A DNA stretch of 6,758 nt from a bacterium (GCA_021812955.1 JAKAMJ010000036.1:1-6758), one strand, 5' to 3'. Counted from the first letter of the stretch, positions 1 to 5,618 are shown. A program made the numbers and translations. The notes: generated from the letters alone by a model not told the origin.

Positions 1-377
1 GCGCGATAGACTTGGAGCGATTCCTGGCGGCGGTCTATCGCCGCTACGGCGAGCATTGCGTGTCGGTCGGCTTGGCGCTCGGCATCGGGAGCGACCTCTC
101 GCTCATCGAGCCGCACATCCGGCAGATCTCCTACGTGCAGTTCATGGGCATCGCGACCATCGGCCGGCAGGGCCAGCGGTTCGACTCGCGAGTGTTCGAG
201 AAGATCCGCGCTTTCCGCGCGCGTCATCCCGGCGTGGCGGTGCAGGTGGATGGCGGCGTGTCGCTCGAGAACGCGAAGAAGCTCATCGCGCTCGGCGTCT
301 CCGGATTGGTCGTCGGCTCCGCGATACTTCGCGCACGCGACCCGGCTGCGGCTTTTGCGAAGCTCGACGCGCTTTGA
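1..377 (+). CDS. Ribulose-phosphate 3-epimerase-like protein, C-terminal part (5' end outside window)
   Basis: The frame is open from the left edge (first full codon at 3) to TGA at 375-377, so this is the C-terminal part of a longer gene; the TTG at 12 is probably not the start. About 125 residues are visible. They match the second half of the RPE-type TIM barrel, which interconverts ribulose-5-phosphate and xylulose-5-phosphate in the cytoplasm: a strand resembling GLALGIGSDLSLIEPH, then VQVDGGVSLENAKKL, whose Asp aligns with the C-terminal catalytic Asp of RPE, and LVVGSAIL, the phosphate-binding end of the barrel. Odd: the usual MTVNPGFGGQ loop is replaced by MGIATIGRQGQ, keeping only the final GQ. 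Xylulose-5-phosphate is a transketolase donor and a transketolase gene follows directly, which supports the pathway. A related (beta/alpha)8 sugar-phosphate enzyme with another substrate is possible. Confidence 0.8.
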   Translation, partial: AIDLERFLAAVYRRYGEHCVSVGLALGIGSDLSLIEPHIRQISYVQFMGIATIGRQGQRFDSRVFEKIRAFRARHPGVAVQVDGGVSLENAKKLIALGVSGLVVGSAILRARDPAAAFAKLDAL

Positions 378-379
378 TG

Positions 380-391
380 TATACTGACCGT
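380..391 (+). promoter_or_regulatory. Possible -10 box for leaderless transcription of the transketolase N subunit
   Basis: TATACT at 380-385 is followed by six bases and then ATG at 392. RNA polymerase usually starts about seven bases after the -10 box, which places the first base of the mRNA on the A of that ATG. A weak -35-like TTGCGA lies at 355-360 (19-base spacer). The same spacing, six bases between a TAnnnT box and ATG, occurs before the antitoxin (1579-1591) and the aldolase (4028-4040). This is inference from sequence; the gene may also be read from an upstream operon promoter. Confidence 0.4.
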
Positions 392-1252
392 ATGGCAGTA
401 CCGACCGACGGAAAGCTGGCACTTCTCGAGAAGACCGCCGAGTCGGTGCGCGAGACGATCGTCCGCTCGCTCGTCGCGGCCGGCAGCGGGCACACGGCTG
501 GCGCGCTCGGACTGGCAGACGTCTTCACTGCATTCTATTTCCATATCCTGACCCACGATCCAGGAGACCCCGAGTCGGAAGAGCGCGACCGGCTCGTGCT
601 CTCGAACGGGCACGTCTGCCCGGCTTTGTACGCGACCATGGCGCACGCGGGCTATTTCCCGATCGACGAGTGCCTCACGCTGCGCAAGTTCGGATCTCGG
701 CTGCAGGGGCACCCGGAGCGCGCGCTCCTGCCCGGCCTCGAGACGACGTCCGGCCCGCTCGGCGAGGGGCTCTCGCAGGCCGCGGGGATGGCGTATGCGT
801 TCCGCATGGACGGCAGGAAGAACCGAGTGTACGCGCTCATGAGCGACGGCGAACAGGAGGAGGGCAGCACCTGGGAGGCGGCGATGTTCGCCGGGAAGAA
901 CCGGCTGTCAAACCTGATCGCGGTGATAGACCGCAACGGCATACAGATCGACGGCGTGACGGAAGACGTGATGCCGCTTGAGCCGCTCGCGGAGAAATAT
1001 CGCGCGTTCAATTGGCTGGTGCTGGATGCCGACGGCAACGATATCGCCGCGTTCATCGCCGCAGTAGACGAGGCGAAGGCCGTGCAGGATAAGCCGACGC
1101 TCATCATCGCGCGCACGATACCGGGGAAGGGAGTGCCGGAGATAGAGTCGGATTATCGCTGGCACGGCGAGGTCCCCACGGTTGAAGAAGGCGAGCGATT
1201 TTTGCAGGAGTTGCGCACCGCTGCCGGGCAGGTGCCGCAGGGGCGCGCATGA
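392..1252 (+). CDS. Transketolase, N-terminal (thiamine-diphosphate-binding) subunit
   Basis: A protein of 286 residues matching the N-terminal (PP) domain of transketolase, which moves two-carbon ketol units between sugar phosphates in the pentose phosphate pathway. It must pair with the C-terminal subunit encoded at 1898-2887 to form the active site. Numbered from ATG 392: SGHTAGALG near 32-40 (usual form SGHPGG), LSNGH 70-74, and the ThDP/metal motif from SDGEQEEG (151-158) to DRNG (180-183), with SDG in place of the classical GDG. IPGKGVP (243-249) is the typical C-terminal motif. Length is normal for a split-transketolase N subunit. Start: ATG 377 overlaps the epimerase stop (TGATG) and would add five residues; ATG 392 is preferred because it lies six bases after TATACT. 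Oddly, two toxin-antitoxin genes separate it from its partner subunit, and its stop overlaps the toxin start (ATGA). Confidence 0.93.
   Translation: MAVPTDGKLALLEKTAESVRETIVRSLVAAGSGHTAGALGLADVFTAFYFHILTHDPGDPESEERDRLVLSNGHVCPALYATMAHAGYFPIDECLTLRKFGSRLQGHPERALLPGLETTSGPLGEGLSQAAGMAYAFRMDGRKNRVYALMSDGEQEEGSTWEAAMFAGKNRLSNLIAVIDRNGIQIDGVTEDVMPLEPLAEKYRAFNWLVLDADGNDIAAFIAAVDEAKAVQDKPTLIIARTIPGKGVPEIESDYRWHGEVPTVEEGERFLQELRTAAGQVPQGRA
1239..1243 (+). promoter_or_regulatory. Shine-Dalgarno-like AGGGG before the toxin start
   Basis: AGGGG ends five bases before ATG 1249. It is one of very few ribosome-binding-like sequences in this window. It favours ATG 1249 over the in-frame ATG at 1255. It lies within the last codons of the transketolase N subunit, so toxin translation may be coupled to that gene. 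Confidence 0.4.
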
Positions 1253-1569
1253 TCATGCAGGTTGCGTATCACACAAAAGCCTTTGCGTTCGTGCGCGAGC
1301 TGGATGATGCGCGGGGTGCTCGGGTGCGGCGGGTGATACGCCTCCTTGAGGAGCGTGGATACGCGCTCCGCATGCCATTCTCAAAATCGGTAGCGGCAGG
1401 CCTCTTTGAATTGCGGGTTGTCGGGGCATTGCAGGTCCGATTGCTGTTCTTTTTTCATAAAGACCAGGCGGTAATAGCGCATGCATTTTTTAAGAAGACC
1501 GAGGCACTGAGCCATAAAGATATAGAATATGCACAGAAGGTCCGCGGTACGTATATGGCGGATTCATAA
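1249..1569 (+). CDS. RelE/HigB-superfamily toxin (phage Gp49-like)
   Basis: A protein of 106 residues resembling the phage-derived Gp49-like/HigB family of RelE-fold toxins, most of which are ribosome-dependent mRNA endonucleases. Visible hallmarks: the RxxRLLEERGYALRMPFSK segment (27-46), GLFELRV (51-57), a hydrophobic strand with VRLLFFFH (63-70), and AHAFFKKTEAL (77-87), followed by a C-terminal helix with DIEYAQK (91-97). The family's basic and aromatic residues are kept and the frame is intact, so the toxin looks functional. The start overlaps the stop of the transketolase N subunit (ATGA), and the antitoxin follows after 21 bases; toxin-first order is typical of HigBA. Its 3' half is clearly AT-richer than the flanking metabolic genes, which suggests acquisition by transfer. 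Toxic activity is inferred from family and pairing. Confidence 0.88.
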   Translation: MIMQVAYHTKAFAFVRELDDARGARVRRVIRLLEERGYALRMPFSKSVAAGLFELRVVGALQVRLLFFFHKDQAVIAHAFFKKTEALSHKDIEYAQKVRGTYMADS

Positions 1570-1590
1570 CATATACGTTATATTCTAGAT
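1566..1590 (+). promoter_or_regulatory. Internal promoter and palindromic operator candidate of the toxin-antitoxin pair
   Basis: The short gap between toxin and antitoxin holds a near-palindrome at 1566-1581, ATAACATATACGTTAT, with perfect 5-base arms ATAAC/GTTAT and 14 of 16 symmetric positions. Overlapping its right arm is a -10-like TATATT (1579-1584) six bases before the antitoxin ATG. This would give the antitoxin its own, probably leaderless, transcript, autorepressed if the XRE protein binds the palindrome. XRE-type antitoxins commonly repress their own promoters through short inverted repeats. No convincing -35 box is visible. The stretch 1561-1620 has 16 G/C of 60, against 37 of 60 at 2041-2100. 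Confidence 0.45.
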
Positions 1591-1911
1591 ATGGTACAGG
1601 TATCGAAAAAAGTAAGAAAACAAGAATGGGTAGCCCAAGAAGAGATGGACGAAATCCTGTTTAAAAAGCCCTCCTTCAAGGAGGCATATGATGCGCTGGA
1701 GCTGGAGTTCGCCATAATAAACACGATGCTCGATGCACGAGAGAAGAAGGGCCTTACGCAGGCGAAGCTTGCAAAGAAGATCGGCTTGCAGCAATCCGCC
1801 ATCGCCCGTTTCGAGTCTGGGCGCTCCAACCCGACGCTTGCGTTTGTCCAGAAACTCACGGATGCGCTTGATCTGAGGCTCACCGTCGTCCCGCGCCATG
1901 CTAAACGCTGA
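1591..1911 (+). CDS. XRE-family helix-turn-helix antitoxin (HigA-like)
   Basis: A protein of 106 residues. An N-terminal extension (about 1-40, containing FKKPSFKEAYDALELEF) is of the kind seen in HigA-type antitoxins. A Cro/C1-type helix-turn-helix follows at about 44-98: LTQAKLAKKIGLQQSAIARF (55-74) holds the two DNA-contacting helices and ESGRSNPTL (75-83) is the classic turn after them. It should neutralise the toxin encoded immediately upstream by direct binding and act as a transcriptional repressor. The start at ATG 1591 is the first in frame after the AT-rich palindrome; no Shine-Dalgarno is visible. Its last 14 bases overlap the start of the transketolase C subunit in another frame, so the insertion is tightly knit into the operon and translation of the subunit may be coupled to antitoxin synthesis. 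Family assignment is firm; specificity for this toxin is inferred from pairing. Confidence 0.9.
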   Translation: MVQVSKKVRKQEWVAQEEMDEILFKKPSFKEAYDALELEFAIINTMLDAREKKGLTQAKLAKKIGLQQSAIARFESGRSNPTLAFVQKLTDALDLRLTVVPRHAKR

Positions 1912-2887
1912 AGCACATCTCTCCGCGAAGGTGTTCGCGGATGATATCGAAAAAGCGCCGTCGCGCGACGGCTTCGGGAAGGGCGCGGTGGAGGCAGGGA
2001 AAGCGGATGAGAACGTGGTCGTGCTCTGTGCCGACCTGGCCGAGAGCACGCGCGCCGGATGGTTCCAAAAGGAGTTTCCGGAACGCTACGTAGAGCTGGG
2101 AGTGGCGGAGCAGAACATGGCCACGGTCGCGTCGGGCATGGCGTCCGCTGGGAAGGTGCCGTTCATCGCGAGCTATGCGGTCTTCAATCCGGGGCGCAAT
2201 TACGAGCAGATACGCACTTCCATCGCGCTTAATGACGTGCCGGTGAAGATCTGCGGCATGCACGCGGGCGTGAACGTCGGGCCGGACGGCGCGACGCATC
2301 AGATGCTCGAAGATATCGGCATGATGCGGATGCTGCCGAACATGACTGTGATTGCTCCGGCAGACGCAGAGGAAGCGCGCAAGGCGGTCATCGCTGCTGC
2401 GCAGACCGGCCGGCCGGCGTATCTGCGCTTCGGCCGCTCCGCGACGCCGGTGTTCACGACGGCGGAGACTCCGTTCCGGATAGGCAAGGCGCTCACGCTC
2501 TTCGAGTCCGATGATCCGCAGGTCGCGATACTTTCGACCGGCTCGCTGAGCTATGACGCGCTCTTGGCCGGTCGCGCGCTCGACGCGCAAGGCATCGGCG
2601 TCATCGTCTTGCATGTCGCGACGGTGAAGCCGCTCGATGTCGAGGCGATATCGGCGGCGGCGAGGAGCGCGGGCCGCGTCGTCACAGTGGAGGAGCACCA
2701 GTCGGCAGGGGGCTTCGGGAGCGCTGTCGTTGAGCTGCTCGCGCGGTATCATCCGGTGCCGATGCGCTTCATCGGCGTGGAAGACGCGTTCGGCCAGTCC
2801 GGAGAGCCGGGAGAATTGCTGGCGCACTACGGGCTCGACGCTGCGCACATAGAAGAAGCGGCGCGCGCGCTCATCGGGCGCGCCTAA
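1898..2887 (+). CDS. Transketolase, C-terminal (pyrimidine and regulatory domain) subunit
   Basis: A protein of 329 residues matching the Pyr and C-terminal domains of transketolase, the partner of the subunit at 392-1252. Seen in order: GFGKGAVEAGKADENVVVLC (25-44) opening the Pyr domain; ELGVAEQNM (66-74), whose Glu71 aligns with the catalytic glutamate that activates the aminopyrimidine ring of ThDP; an aromatic-rich strand to about 100; DGATHQMLEDI (130-140) with the conserved His; and the C-terminal domain from about 190 with VEEHQSAGGFGSAV (264-277) and the ending SGEPGELLAHYGL (301-313). All expected elements are present and the length is normal. The start overlaps the antitoxin 3' end by 14 bases. 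No Shine-Dalgarno is seen, so translation is probably coupled. Related 1-deoxyxylulose-5-phosphate synthases and dehydrogenase E1 subunits share the fold, but motifs and split architecture favour transketolase. Confidence 0.93.
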   Translation: MLNAEAHLSAKVFADDIEKAPSRDGFGKGAVEAGKADENVVVLCADLAESTRAGWFQKEFPERYVELGVAEQNMATVASGMASAGKVPFIASYAVFNPGRNYEQIRTSIALNDVPVKICGMHAGVNVGPDGATHQMLEDIGMMRMLPNMTVIAPADAEEARKAVIAAAQTGRPAYLRFGRSATPVFTTAETPFRIGKALTLFESDDPQVAILSTGSLSYDALLAGRALDAQGIGVIVLHVATVKPLDVEAISAAARSAGRVVTVEEHQSAGGFGSAVVELLARYHPVPMRFIGVEDAFGQSGEPGELLAHYGLDAAHIEEAARALIGRA

Positions 2888-2892
2888 GCGGC

Positions 2893-3048
2893 ATGACGGA
2901 GAAGATAAACACGTATTTCGCGGTGCTCCTCATCACGATAGCCGGAGCCGGCGCGTCCCTGCTCATCATCCACGTCGCGAACGCGGATCTGTCCATGTAT
3001 GCGGTGAACGAGGGCGGGGCGAACGTCTATATCGGCCCGACCCGGTAG
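2893..3048 (+). CDS. Small single-span membrane protein, 51 residues, function unknown
   Basis: A short reading frame starting five bases after the transketolase C stop. It opens with the polar segment MTEKINTY, followed by about 21 uncharged, mostly hydrophobic residues (8-28, rich in Leu, Ile, Ala and Gly) and a short polar tail with NEGG and a C-terminal Arg. This is the profile of a one-helix membrane protein; a signal peptide is also conceivable, since ANA precedes Asp near 29-32. Codon use resembles its neighbours. Its final 22 bases overlap the 3' end of the minus-strand kinase gene. No family is recognised and there is no visible ribosome-binding site, so it would rely on the upstream operon. 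It could be a chance frame, but the position, topology and clean start argue otherwise. Confidence 0.5.
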   Translation: MTEKINTYFAVLLITIAGAGASLLIIHVANADLSMYAVNEGGANVYIGPTR

Positions 3049-4007
3049 CTCGCCGGCGCTTCGGAGAGCAGCTTCTCGAGCGCATCGCGTGAGAGCAGGC
3101 CTTTCTGCGCGCCGATCTCCTGGACGACGGACATGGCGTTCACCGGGCCCCAGGCGAGCGCTTCGCGAAGCGGCAATCCGAGCGCGAGCGCCGCGACGAT
3201 GGTGGACGTGGTTGCGTCGCCCGCGCCGGTGCGGTCCACCGGCGGTTTCGTGTCCGGATACATCGGAACGCGGAGCATCTCGGAGCCGTCATACGCGTAG
3301 CCGCCGTTCGGGCCGTCGGTGATAAGCACTGTCTTCGGTCCGAGTGCGCGCATCTTCTCGAGGAGCGTCTTTACGTCGGCAGCATCGATGCCGAGTATCC
3401 GCTCGGCTTCTTCCTTGTTGCAGGCGACAAGCTCTGAGGCGGCGTACAGGCGCGCGAGCTTGTCGGCGCCCATCGCGATCTCGAACGTGCTCGGCTGGAA
3501 GGCGAGCTTGGTTCCCGGGTGGGCCTCGACCCAGGACGCGACTTCGGTATGGAATGCCTCAGAACGCCCGGCGGACGAAAGATAAAACCATTTCGGTACA
3601 GCGAGATCGCCAGGCATCGCATACGGGTAATCTTCGTGTTTGACCAGGATGGTGCGTTCGGCGTCGAACAAGAGCACGTAGTCGTGATTCGTGCCGAGGC
3701 GTTCGTGCGTGCGTATATAGCGCGGGTCCACGCGCTCTTTCTCGAAAGTGTCTATTATTTCCTTTCCGTAACGGTCGTCGCCGACGTTGCTCACGAAGCC
3801 GGTCGAGAGGCCGAGGCGCGCAGCGGAGACGGCTGCATTGGCGGCGTTGCCTACTGCCGGCACGAGCACCGAGAAGTCGTAGGGGATCTTATCGCCCCAA
3901 CGCATCGAGATGACGTCTCCGATGCCGTCTGGAGCAGGGTGTACTTCGGCGTCTCGCAGCTTGATAAACTCGTCCACGGTCGTGTCGCCAATCGCAATGA
4001 AGTCCAT
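3027..4007 (-). CDS. PfkB/ribokinase-family carbohydrate kinase
   Basis: A protein of 326 residues from ATG 4005-4007 (minus strand), of the PfkB family, which phosphorylates sugars, sugar phosphates or nucleosides with ATP. It opens with MDFIAIGDTTVDEF, the usual first strand. GNAANAAVSAARLG (53-66) and NVGDD (74-78) form the substrate-side region, ACNKEEAERILG (195-206) matches the NxxE metal-site region, TDGPNGG (230-236) is typical, and DRTGAGDATTS (258-268) is the PfkB signature with anion-hole residues and catalytic Asp264. Upstream in-frame ATGs at 4025 and 4070 would add 6 or 21 residues but overlap the divergent promoter or the aldolase gene. The substrate cannot be read from sequence; the neighbouring aldolase makes a phosphofructokinase-like role attractive, but ribokinase or adenosine kinase activity is possible. 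Its 3' end overlaps the convergent small membrane gene by 22 bases. Confidence 0.88.
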   Translation of the reverse strand: MDFIAIGDTTVDEFIKLRDAEVHPAPDGIGDVISMRWGDKIPYDFSVLVPAVGNAANAAVSAARLGLSTGFVSNVGDDRYGKEIIDTFEKERVDPRYIRTHERLGTNHDYVLLFDAERTILVKHEDYPYAMPGDLAVPKWFYLSSAGRSEAFHTEVASWVEAHPGTKLAFQPSTFEIAMGADKLARLYAASELVACNKEEAERILGIDAADVKTLLEKMRALGPKTVLITDGPNGGYAYDGSEMLRVPMYPDTKPPVDRTGAGDATTSTIVAALALGLPLREALAWGPVNAMSVVQEIGAQKGLLSRDALEKLLSEAPASYRVGPI

Positions 4008-4039
4008 ATGCGGGGATTCTAGCATGGTACGATATGCAG
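4008..4039. promoter_or_regulatory. Divergent promoter between kinase and aldolase with touching extended -10 elements
   Basis: Only 32 bases separate the two preferred start codons. On the minus strand an extended -10, TGCTAGAAT, occupies 4024 down to 4016, with eight bases to the kinase ATG. On the plus strand another, TGGTACGAT, occupies 4025-4033, with six bases to aldolase ATG 4040. The two boxes touch at 4024/4025 and the 18-base block is symmetric at 12 positions. Both transcripts would be leaderless or nearly so. A TG extension can compensate for a missing -35, which fits, since any -35 would lie inside the opposite gene. Sequence pattern observed; promoter activity inferred. Confidence 0.5.
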
Positions 4040-5032
4040 ATGCACGACCTCGCGTCAGTAGCCGAATCATTCTTCGCTCCCGGCAAAGGGATACTTGCCG
4101 CGGACGAGAGCGTGCATACGGCCGTCGAGCGTCTTTCCGTGCGCGGCATCGCGACGAGCGCGGAGATGCGGCGGCAGTATCGCGACCTGTTCTTCGGCGC
4201 GGAGGGGATAGAGCGCTACCTGTCTGGCGTCATCCTATTTTCGGATTCGTTGCAAGATAAGGGCGATGACGGGAAGCTGTTCCCTGATTCGCTCGCGGCG
4301 CGCGGCATCTTGCCTGGTGTGAAAGTGGACCTCGGCACCGAGCCGATAAGCGCGAGCTCGACGGAGCTCATAACGCAAGGGCTGCTCGATCTGCCCGAGC
4401 GGCTCGCGGAGTACAAGAAGCAAGGCTCCGTGTTCACCAAATGGCGCGCGGTCATACGCATCGATGGCGACCTGCTACCGACCGCCGGAGCGATACACGA
4501 GAACGTGAAGCGTCTCGCTATCTATGCGAAAGAGGCGCAGAACGCCGGCATGGTCCCGATACTCGAGCCGGAGGTGCTGTACGAAGGCCGCCACAGCCGG
4601 CAGCGCGCGCGGCGCGTCATGGCGGACGCGCTCAGCACGCTGTTCGCCGTACTAGACGAACATGCGGTCGACCTGACGGGCGTTCTGCTCAAGACCGCGA
4701 TGGCGCTGTCCGGTCACGAGAGCGGCAAAGCAGACACGCCGGATGAAGTCGCCGAAGACACGGTCGCAGTGCTTCTCGAAAACGTGCCGGCACAAGTCGC
4801 CGGAGTCGTGTTCCTCTCGGGCGGGCAGACGCCGGACCAGGCGACGTGCCATCTGGAGGCCATAGTCAGGCGCGCCCGCTCCGCGGGCGCGCCCTGGCCG
4901 CTCACCTTTTCTTACGCGCGCGCGCTCCAGGATGAAGCGCTCGATATCTGGAAAGGGAAGCCGGAAAACGTCCCCGCTGCGCGCGAAGCGTTCCTCCGCC
5001 GCCTCGCCCTCGTCTCCGCCGCGCTCAAGTAA
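4040..5032 (+). CDS. Class I fructose-bisphosphate aldolase
   Basis: A protein of 330 residues from ATG 4040 (332 from ATG 4034). It is a Schiff-base aldolase of the animal/plant type, which reversibly cleaves fructose-1,6-bisphosphate into dihydroxyacetone phosphate and glyceraldehyde-3-phosphate. Numbered from 4034: GKGILAADES (17-26) with the active-site Asp24; PGVKVDLG (94-101) with Lys97; KWRAVIRI (136-143), where Lys136 matches Lys146 of rabbit aldolase; EPEVL (178-182); GVLLK (216-220), where Lys220 is the Schiff-base lysine; FLSGGQ (260-265); and TFSYARALQ (291-299), whose Arg matches the phosphate-binding Arg303. All key residues are present. The C-terminal Tyr tail of animal enzymes is absent, as expected in bacteria. 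ATG 4040 is preferred because it lies six bases after a -10-like TACGAT. Divergent pairing with a PfkB kinase suggests joint work in glycolysis or gluconeogenesis. Confidence 0.96.
   Translation: MHDLASVAESFFAPGKGILAADESVHTAVERLSVRGIATSAEMRRQYRDLFFGAEGIERYLSGVILFSDSLQDKGDDGKLFPDSLAARGILPGVKVDLGTEPISASSTELITQGLLDLPERLAEYKKQGSVFTKWRAVIRIDGDLLPTAGAIHENVKRLAIYAKEAQNAGMVPILEPEVLYEGRHSRQRARRVMADALSTLFAVLDEHAVDLTGVLLKTAMALSGHESGKADTPDEVAEDTVAVLLENVPAQVAGVVFLSGGQTPDQATCHLEAIVRRARSAGAPWPLTFSYARALQDEALDIWKGKPENVPAAREAFLRRLALVSAALK
4869..4893 (+). repeat. Perfect GC inverted repeat inside the aldolase gene
   Basis: GGCGCGCCCGC (4869-4879), a 3-base loop TCC, and GCGGGCGCGCC (4883-4893) form a perfect 11-bp stem of only G and C. 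It lies about 140 bases before the aldolase stop and encodes a surface-like stretch (around RRARSAGAP). It has no trailing T-run and is inside the gene, so it is not an intrinsic terminator for aldolase. Confidence 0.7.
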
Positions 5033-5060
5033 GATATTTCCAGCAATAATGGAATCCAGC

Positions 5061-5618
5061 ATGAAAAATGGAAATACTAAAGGAAAGATATTCATATTCG
5101 TCGGATTCTTATTGCTCGCAGCGGCATTCGTGTTCATCGCCTCTCGACGAACCTATGAGATCAAGGGAGATATGGTGTTCGTAAAAACGCCGCAGGCGAT
5201 AACCACATTGCAGAAAACGGGAGATTTTACGCAAGAAGCGTATCTGTTGGTCGGTGAAGGCCTGAACAGTAATGATTATTACGTCGCGGAGATTCCGGTC
5301 ATCCCGAAAGGTGAAGTCGACGCTCTCAATCGAGAGTTCGGTGATTTCAGGAAATGCGCGAATGCCGGAGCGAGCGCAGGGAAGGAAAACGTCATCGGGT
5401 TGCGGATGATCGGAATCAATGACGAGATAGACGGCAAGATACTCGAGGTATTCGAACGATCGCAAAAGATGGACGGCGAATACCTGATCCGTGTCGATGG
5501 GGCGCCCCTCCAGATTATCGACCACCAGATCAGAAGCAACAGGGCGCGCAATCTTGTAAACAATCCGCACGAGGACCTGCTCGTCCGTGATGTCGAGATG
5601 ATCAAGGTTTCGCTGTGA
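5061..5618 (+). CDS. Membrane-anchored protein of unknown function
   Basis: A protein of 185 residues that I do not recognise. The N-terminus is short and basic (MKNGNTKGK), followed by a transmembrane helix at about 10-27 (IFIFVGFLLLAAAFVFIA) and a positive SRR. This predicts a single-pass anchor, or an uncleaved signal, with residues 31-185 forming a soluble domain probably outside the membrane. The domain alternates charged and hydrophobic residues, has one Cys (about 99), and shows no motif I can name. The start is ambiguous: ATG 5061 has a weak GGA seven bases upstream, while in-frame ATG 5049 would add four residues. It starts shortly after the aldolase stop and may share its transcript. 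Base composition is unlike its neighbours (19 G/C of 60 at 5041-5100), and a transposon follows, so it may be acquired DNA. Confidence 0.72.
   Translation: MKNGNTKGKIFIFVGFLLLAAAFVFIASRRTYEIKGDMVFVKTPQAITTLQKTGDFTQEAYLLVGEGLNSNDYYVAEIPVIPKGEVDALNREFGDFRKCANAGASAGKENVIGLRMIGINDEIDGKILEVFERSQKMDGEYLIRVDGAPLQIIDHQIRSNRARNLVNNPHEDLLVRDVEMIKVSL

Noticed and set aside
224..1165. Minus-strand frames opposite the epimerase and transketolase N genes
   Set aside because: No motifs and low-complexity Ser/Arg/Ala composition; the plus-strand genes explain the region fully.
1901..2848. Long minus-strand open frame opposite transketolase C
   Set aside because: Its translation is rich in Arg and His with no recognisable motif, the signature of a shadow frame opposite a GC-rich gene; the plus strand encodes a clear transketolase.
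2860..2884. GC hairpin GGCGCGC/GCGCGCC at the end of transketolase C as a terminator
   Set aside because: The loop is 11 bases, there is no T-run, the stem lies before the stop codon, and another reading frame follows at once.
3519..4022. Plus-strand frame opposite the PfkB kinase
   Set aside because: Antisense shadow; the minus strand carries the PfkB signature and catalytic Asp.
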